DNA of 11,389 bases from positions 1 to 11,389 of the forward strand of contig CAYOHP010000182.1 in assembly GCA_964403795.1 (NCBI GenBank), in the 5' to 3' direction. Of this stretch, positions 7,309 through 11,389 are shown piece by piece. Below the pieces are notes generated by a model that was not told the origin of the DNA, searched no databases, and saw only the letters and a list, made by a program, of their open reading frames with translations. Both the position numbers and the translations under genes were made by a program. Source of the DNA: CAYOHP01 sp964403795 [NCBI: uncultured bacterium]. Lineage in GTDB: Bacteria; Muiribacteriota; UBA6191; CAZXTJ01. Position 1 is the first letter of the stretch. Each line of letters begins with the position of its first letter.

Positions 7309-8247
7309 CACCAGGCAGTCGCCCTGACCCCCGACCAGGATCTCGCCCGCCCCCGGCAGCACCACGACGGCATCGCCGGCTGCGAGGACCTCCGGGGACC
7401 AGGCGCCGGCCCGGCTGCGCAGCTCGGGGGCTCCGTCGAGGGCGACGAAGACGAGGGCGTGGCGGTCGGAGAGCCGGCTCGGGAGGCGGATCGCACCCTC
7501 CCGACCCCGCAGGAGCTCGAACCCGAGGACGCCTTCCGGGGCCAATCGGTAGCGTCCCGGCGAGCCCTTGACCGGTTCGGGCTTGCGGACCCCGGGGTGG
7601 GCCATCCGGATCGAAGGAGAGGCGAGGACCGCCCGGCATTCCTCGATGTGGACCTGGCGGGGGCGTCCGTCGGTACCGACCCGGCCCCAGTCGTAGAGGC
7701 GGTAGGTCAGGTCGCTGGGGGTCTGGACCTCGACCACCACGGCCCCCGCGGTCAGGGCGTGGACGCACCCGGGTTCGATGACCAGGACGTCCCCGGAACG
7801 CACCGCCACCCGCTGCAGCAGGTCCTCCGGACTGCGGCCCCGGGTCGCCAGGTCGAGGAGGTCCTCGGGGCGCACCTCGGGCCGCAGCCCGTGGTAGACG
7901 AAGCCCTCGACCGGTGCCCGCAGGAAGTACCAGGCCTCGATCTTGCCCCGGTGGCCGGGACCGTGGAGGCGCTGGGCCACCGCGTCGTCGGGATGGAGCT
8001 GGACCGAGAGGGCCTGGGTCGAATCGATGGTCTTGACCAGGGGGAGGGGGTGCTTGACCAGGCGGGCGAGCGGGACGCCCCGCACCGAGGTGCCCTTCTC
8101 CCCGGCCATCGAGGACACCAGCCAGGCCTCGCCGGTCCCCTCCGGGACCTTGGCCCCGTAGACCTCGGTGAGGTAGCGCCCGCCCCATGGCTTCGCCATC
8201 CACAGCGGGCTGGGACGGAGCGGAGTCATCGGCACCGGGGCAGGCAT
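7291..8247 (-). CDS. manA: mannose-6-phosphate isomerase, class I
   Basis: The 318-residue product interconverts fructose-6-phosphate and mannose-6-phosphate in the cytoplasm, feeding GDP-mannose for glycans. Its length fits the short, Bacillus-type class I family. The zinc ligands are visible: Q83 and H85 in VQLHPDD, E104 in KIEAWYF, and H163 in GCVHAL. The catalytic arginine is probably R183 in LTYRLYDWGR. The cupin repeat 155-185 is well conserved, while the C-terminal cupin half after 250 is more divergent. The ATG at 8247 overlaps the stop of the upstream epimerase (TGATG); the frame is open 27 codons further upstream, but only inside that epimerase gene. It is last in the minus-strand operon and ends within the convergent hairpin. 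Confidence 0.92.
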   Translation of the reverse strand: MPAPVPMTPLRPSPLWMAKPWGGRYLTEVYGAKVPEGTGEAWLVSSMAGEKGTSVRGVPLARLVKHPLPLVKTIDSTQALSVQLHPDDAVAQRLHGPGHRGKIEAWYFLRAPVEGFVYHGLRPEVRPEDLLDLATRGRSPEDLLQRVAVRSGDVLVIEPGCVHALTAGAVVVEVQTPSDLTYRLYDWGRVGTDGRPRQVHIEECRAVLASPSIRMAHPGVRKPEPVKGSPGRYRLAPEGVLGFELLRGREGAIRLPSRLSDRHALVFVALDGAPELRSRAGAWSPEVLAAGDAVVVLPGAGEILVGGQGDCLVAWLED

Positions 8248-9191
8248 CACGGGCCGAGTCCGAGCCTCGCCCGGAAGTCCGCGAGGGTGAGGCGCAGGCC
8301 CTCCTGGAGGTCGACCCGGGGCTCCCATCCCAGTCGGCTCCTGGCCTTGGCGATATCGGGGCAGCGCTGCTTGGGATCGTCGGCGTGGGGGAGGGGCACG
8401 GTCTCGAGTCGGGAGGCGGATCCGGTCTGGGCCAGGATCGCCTCCGCGAACTCGCGGATGGTCTGCTCGACCGGGCGGCCCAGGTTGACCGGACCGGTCA
8501 CCTCGCTCTCCATCAGGAGGGTGAGTCCCCGTACCAGGTCGGCCACGAAGCAGAACGAGCGGGTCTGGCTCCCGGTGCCGTAGAGCCGCAGCGGCTCGCC
8601 CCGGAGGGCGGCGCCCACGAAATTGGGGAGCACCCGGCCGTCGTCCAGTCGCATGCGGGGCCCGTAGGTATTGAAGATCCGGGCGATCCGGACCTCGACC
8701 CGGCCCAGCCGGTGGTAGGCGCTCGCCATGGCTTCGCCGAACCGCTTGGCCTCGTCGTAGACCGCCCGTTCCCCGGTGGGATTGACGTTCCCCCAGTAGT
8801 CCTCGTTCTGGGGGTGGACCAGGGGGTCCCCGTAGACCTCGCTGGTGGAGGCCTGCAGGAAGCGCGCTCGGTGCCGGGCCGCGAACTCGAGGGCATTGCG
8901 GGTTCCCTCCGAGCCGGTCCTCAGGATCTCGAGGGGGATGGTGGCGAAGTCCTTGGGGCTCGCCGGGGACGCCAGGTTGTAGACCCGGTCGACCGGACCG
9001 TCGAAGGCGATGCCGTCGGCCACGTCCCGGTGCACCACCGAGAGGCGGGAATCGTCGGCCAGGTGGGCCAGGTTGGCGGCGTCGCCGCTGGAGAGATCGT
9101 CCTGTACCAGGACGGCGTGGTCCTCGCGGAGCAGGACCTCGACGAGGTGGGAACCGATGAAGCCGGAGCCGCCTGTGACCAGGATGCGCAT
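8247..9191 (-). CDS. NAD-dependent epimerase/dehydratase, UDP-glucuronate decarboxylase-like
   Basis: This is a 314-residue extended short-chain dehydrogenase. The NAD site is GGSGFIG at 7-13; the catalytic set is STSE at 115-118 with Y145 and K149 in YDEAK. Several stretches are characteristic of UDP-xylose synthase: NLASPASPKDF at 72-82, EVYGDPLVHPQ at 118-128, YWGNVNPTG at 132-140, RIFNTYGPRM at 171-180 and GSQTRSFCFV at 207-216. Such enzymes oxidise and decarboxylate UDP-glucuronate to UDP-xylose. The helix around the active site reads GERAVYDEAKR instead of the usual GPR-CYDEGKR, so a related epimerase remains possible. The ATG at 9191 is the only candidate, since an in-frame TAG lies four codons upstream; it has no clear Shine-Dalgarno. 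It lies 38 bases after the prenyltransferase stop and overlaps the isomerase by one base. Confidence 0.9.
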   Translation of the reverse strand: MRILVTGGSGFIGSHLVEVLLREDHAVLVQDDLSSGDAANLAHLADDSRLSVVHRDVADGIAFDGPVDRVYNLASPASPKDFATIPLEILRTGSEGTRNALEFAARHRARFLQASTSEVYGDPLVHPQNEDYWGNVNPTGERAVYDEAKRFGEAMASAYHRLGRVEVRIARIFNTYGPRMRLDDGRVLPNFVGAALRGEPLRLYGTGSQTRSFCFVADLVRGLTLLMESEVTGPVNLGRPVEQTIREFAEAILAQTGSASRLETVPLPHADDPKQRCPDIAKARSRLGWEPRVDLQEGLRLTLADFRARLGLGP

Positions 9192-9229
9192 GGGGAGCCC
9201 ATACTACACCCGGCTCCGGCCCGGGAGGA

Positions 9230-10171
9230 TCACGACAGGTAGAGGATGGCGATCGAGAAGAGCGCCCAGGAGAGGCAGGTCGCCAGCAGGGGCCGGTCGG
9301 AGACCAGAGCCCGGGCCGGATCCGAACCGACCCCGCGCACGTGGAGCAGGTAGAGGTAGCGGAAGATCCCGAAGAAGACGAAGGGCGTGGTGGCGATCAG
9401 GCCCGGCTGCCCGGTGCGGGCCACCACCTGGGGACTGGCGGTGTAGGTGGCATAGGCCAGGGCTGTGCTGGTGGCGGTGATCGAGATCATCTGGTCCAGG
9501 AAGACGAGGTTGTACTCGGCCAGGATGCTGCGGTGCCTGGCCGCGTTCTCGCCCAGGGCCACGATCTCCGAGCGGCGCTTGGAGAACCCCAGGAACAGGC
9601 TCAGGGTGACGGTGCAGAGCACCAGCCATGGGGAGATCTCCACCCCCACGGCCACTCCACCCCCCACGGCCCTCAGCACGAACCCGTTGGCCACCAGGAA
9701 GACGTCGAGGATCACCACCCGCTTCAAGGCATAGGTATAGGCCAGGGTCTGGACCACGTAGGCGAGGAGGATTGCCGCGAACGCGTTCGATACCAGCAGG
9801 GCCAGGGCGAAGCCCCCCGCGTAACAGAGCGCGGCCAGGCCGAGGGCCCCGGCCGTCGAGAGCCGGCCCGAGGCGATGGGCCGGAGGCGCTTCCTGGGAT
9901 GCAGCCGGTCGGATTCCCGGTCCTCCAGGTCGTTCACCAGGTACCCCGCGGAGCTCGCCAGGCAGAAGGCGAGGAAGGCGAGGGCGGCCCGGTGGACCTG
10001 GGGGGCGTCACCCAGGTGGTGCGAATAGACCAGGGCGGCCAGTACGAAGGCGTTCTTCGACCACTGGTGGATCCGGAGAGCCTGGATCCATGGAGGGAAT
10101 CGGGAGAGGGACGTGCCGGGGGCGTCCGCCGGTTCGGAGGCCGAGGTTTCCTCGGATCCCGGGGCGTTCAC
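9230..10171 (-). CDS. UbiA-family prenyltransferase, decaprenyl-phosphate phosphoribosyltransferase-like
   Basis: This is a 313-residue integral membrane protein with about nine hydrophobic helices after a polar 25-residue N-terminus. The first aspartate-rich motif is NDLEDRESDRLHPRKRLRP (80-98), followed by IASG; the second region begins at D156 in LDVFLVANGFVLRAVGGG. HQWSKN at 35-40, FSKRRSEI at 196-203 and GIFRYLYLL at 268-276 resemble decaprenyl-phosphate phosphoribosyltransferase, which joins polyprenyl phosphate and PRPP on the way to lipid-linked arabinose or ribose. The partner DprE1/DprE2 oxidoreductases are not in this window. The start is GTG at 10171, overlapping the upstream stop by four bases (GTGA). 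A quinone or haem prenyltransferase is less likely given the motif details and the glycan-type neighbours. Confidence 0.88.
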   Translation of the reverse strand: MNAPGSEETSASEPADAPGTSLSRFPPWIQALRIHQWSKNAFVLAALVYSHHLGDAPQVHRAALAFLAFCLASSAGYLVNDLEDRESDRLHPRKRLRPIASGRLSTAGALGLAALCYAGGFALALLVSNAFAAILLAYVVQTLAYTYALKRVVILDVFLVANGFVLRAVGGGVAVGVEISPWLVLCTVTLSLFLGFSKRRSEIVALGENAARHRSILAEYNLVFLDQMISITATSTALAYATYTASPQVVARTGQPGLIATTPFVFFGIFRYLYLLHVRGVGSDPARALVSDRPLLATCLSWALFSIAILYLS

Positions 10172-11389
10172 CCCTTGGCCACCGTCACGTAGTCCTGCAG
10201 GCCCAGCGCCCCCCACATGAGGGCCTTGCGGGCGTGCTCCCGGACCGGGACCAGCAGGCCCTGTTCGAGGAGGAAATTCTTGAGGGGCTTCTTCTCCCGG
10301 GTCAGCCGGTCGACGTCGACCCGGCCGGGCGGGAACTCGAGGGTTTCGAAGACGTAGGCGGTGCCGAGCACGCCCTTCTGCTGGCAGGCGCCGCAACCCT
10401 TGCCCCGGTAGACCTTCATGTTGACGAGGCCGGCGTGCTCGGCCGGGACCATGTCGGCGGAGACCAGGTAGGTCTCCTTGCAGTAGGGACAGATCCGGTC
10501 GACCGGGTGGGCCACCAGGATCAGGCGGGTCGCCTCCACCAGCGCCGAGGTCGAGACCCCGCAGCGCTTCACCCGCATGAAGGCGGAGAGCGCATCCTCG
10601 CCCTGGGTCGGCAGCAGCACCGCCGACTCGGTCAGCGCCAGGTGGACCAGGCGCTTCAGATCCTCGGCCGAGGTGGGCTCCTGGTCGAAGGCCAGGAGCT
10701 GCATGCCGCCGTCCACGAAGGAGGCGAGCGAGGGGGCCCCGAGGATGGCGGCTCCCGGGATCCCGGAGAGCTCCGCCTTGGTCCGGAGGATTCCCCGCAG
10801 CCTCTCGCCAGGCGTCTCCTCCAGGGCCAGACCCACCGCCTCCGAGAAGCTCGCCTCGGCCAGCGTCGCCTCGTAGACGGGCCGGAGCCGGGTCGGGTCG
10901 GGGCTGGCCAGCACCGTGAGGCCGCGTCCGGCCGCCAGATGGGGCCCGGGACGGGGCGAGCCGGGTGCATAGCCGAGCGCCGCCAGGCCGCGACCCTCGG
11001 GCTCCGAACGGAGGATCATCTGGACCAGCGGCGGCCTCGAAGGGGCCACCGTGAAGGTCACCGGGATCCTCTCCTCGCCTCCCCGGATCGGCATCTTGAC
11101 GGTGCGCCTCAGGGTGGTGGCGAGGGTGTCGGGGGCGAACCCGAGGTTCTGCGAGAGGAAGCGGACGATGGTCCCGTAGGTCGGTCCGTCGAGCTCCCGG
11201 AGGAGCTCCTGGTGGGTGCCGCGGCGGCCGACCAGCAGGCCTCGGGTGCCGTCGGGGATCAGGGTGATGGCGGTGCATGCCTCCTGCAGGGCGCGCAGGA
11301 AGGCGGCCTCGAGGTCCTCGGGCAGGCCGCGGCCACCCGGCGCCGAAGCCGGCTTCTGGACCGGGGTGGACGCGGGGAGAGGGGTGGCG
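10168..11389 (-). CDS. degenerate GspE/PilB-family protein without ATPase motifs (5' end beyond window)
   Basis: The frame is open from the right edge; 406 residues are visible (numbering from the edge) and no in-frame ATG or GTG precedes the internal ATG at 11094, so the true start is probably outside. The C-terminal part aligns by eye with secretion/pilus ATPases: HPVDRICPYCKETY at 294-307, then GKGCGACQQKGVLGTAYVFE at 329-348, giving the zinc site C300, C303, C332, C335. Residues 40-127 correspond to the N-terminal subdomain. The nucleotide motifs are gone: GRGLTVLASPDPTRLRPVYE (154-173) replaces Walker A, QEPTS (236-240) replaces GEIRD, and LTESAVLLPTQGEDA (252-266) replaces LTGHLVLSTLHTNDA. 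It is therefore likely a structural or regulatory pseudoATPase in the cytoplasm. Its stop overlaps the prenyltransferase start. Confidence 0.8.
   Translation of the reverse strand, partial: ATPLPASTPVQKPASAPGGRGLPEDLEAAFLRALQEACTAITLIPDGTRGLLVGRRGTHQELLRELDGPTYGTIVRFLSQNLGFAPDTLATTLRRTVKMPIRGGEERIPVTFTVAPSRPPLVQMILRSEPEGRGLAALGYAPGSPRPGPHLAAGRGLTVLASPDPTRLRPVYEATLAEASFSEAVGLALEETPGERLRGILRTKAELSGIPGAAILGAPSLASFVDGGMQLLAFDQEPTSAEDLKRLVHLALTESAVLLPTQGEDALSAFMRVKRCGVSTSALVEATRLILVAHPVDRICPYCKETYLVSADMVPAEHAGLVNMKVYRGKGCGACQQKGVLGTAYVFETLEFPPGRVDVDRLTREKKPLKNFLLEQGLLVPVREHARKALMWGALGLQDYVTVAKG

Noticed and set aside
7030-8583. 517-codon plus-strand open frame, and the 427-codon minus-strand frame at 6920-8203
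   Set aside because: Both overlap the sensor, isomerase and epimerase genes in other frames. Neither gives a recognisable protein, while the overlapped genes have full catalytic motifs.
9201-9206. TAGTAT on the minus strand as a possible internal -10 element before the epimerase gene
   Set aside because: It has no -35 partner at proper spacing, and a start there would place transcription at the ATG itself. Operon transcription explains the gene without it.
8187-9242. 351-codon plus-strand open frame
   Set aside because: It is antisense to the epimerase, whose NAD-binding and YxxxK motifs are intact.
1-11389. tRNA, rRNA, CRISPR, insertion-sequence or attachment-site signals
   Set aside because: Nearly all sequence is accounted for by the eight genes, and the short gaps show no such structures by eye.

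Overview
This is a very GC-rich, gene-dense bacterial window with eight protein genes, two of them cut by the window edges. I saw no RNA genes, insertion sequences, CRISPR arrays or phage genes. The GspE/PilB-family protein, the exported proteins and the GAF/HD-GYP sensor suggest a diderm environmental bacterium, for example from Acidobacteriota, Myxococcota or a related high-GC lineage. That placement is inference from gene style, not from a marker gene. No intergenic stretch exceeds about 145 bases.

Left block, minus strand (1-2342). An ABC-2 type exporter: a 221-residue ATPase whose stop codon overlaps by one base the start of a large permease. The permease is fused to a GldG-like auxiliary domain and runs off the left edge. 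This resembles the GldA/GldF/GldG arrangement compressed into two genes.

Middle block, plus strand (2485-7273). It is separated from the exporter by a 142-base divergent intergenic region holding an inverted repeat and a weak candidate promoter. Three genes follow: an exported protein of unknown function, an exported CehA/McbA-type PHP metallohydrolase, and, 17 bases later, an 896-residue cytoplasmic sensor. The sensor has a cysteine-containing PocR-like N-terminus, three GAF-type domains and a C-terminal HD-GYP domain, predicted to hydrolyse cyclic di-GMP.

Right block, minus strand (7291-11389). It converges on the middle block, with a long hairpin spanning the junction. In transcription order it encodes a GspE/PilB-family protein that has lost its ATPase motifs but keeps its four-cysteine zinc site, a UbiA-family prenyltransferase resembling decaprenyl-phosphate phosphoribosyltransferase, a UDP-glucuronate decarboxylase-like epimerase, and a class I mannose-6-phosphate isomerase. 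Gene overlaps (GTGA and TGATG) indicate an operon. The last three genes fit nucleotide-sugar and lipid-linked sugar supply for a surface glycan. The degenerate GspE homologue translationally coupled to the prenyltransferase is the most unusual element of the window.
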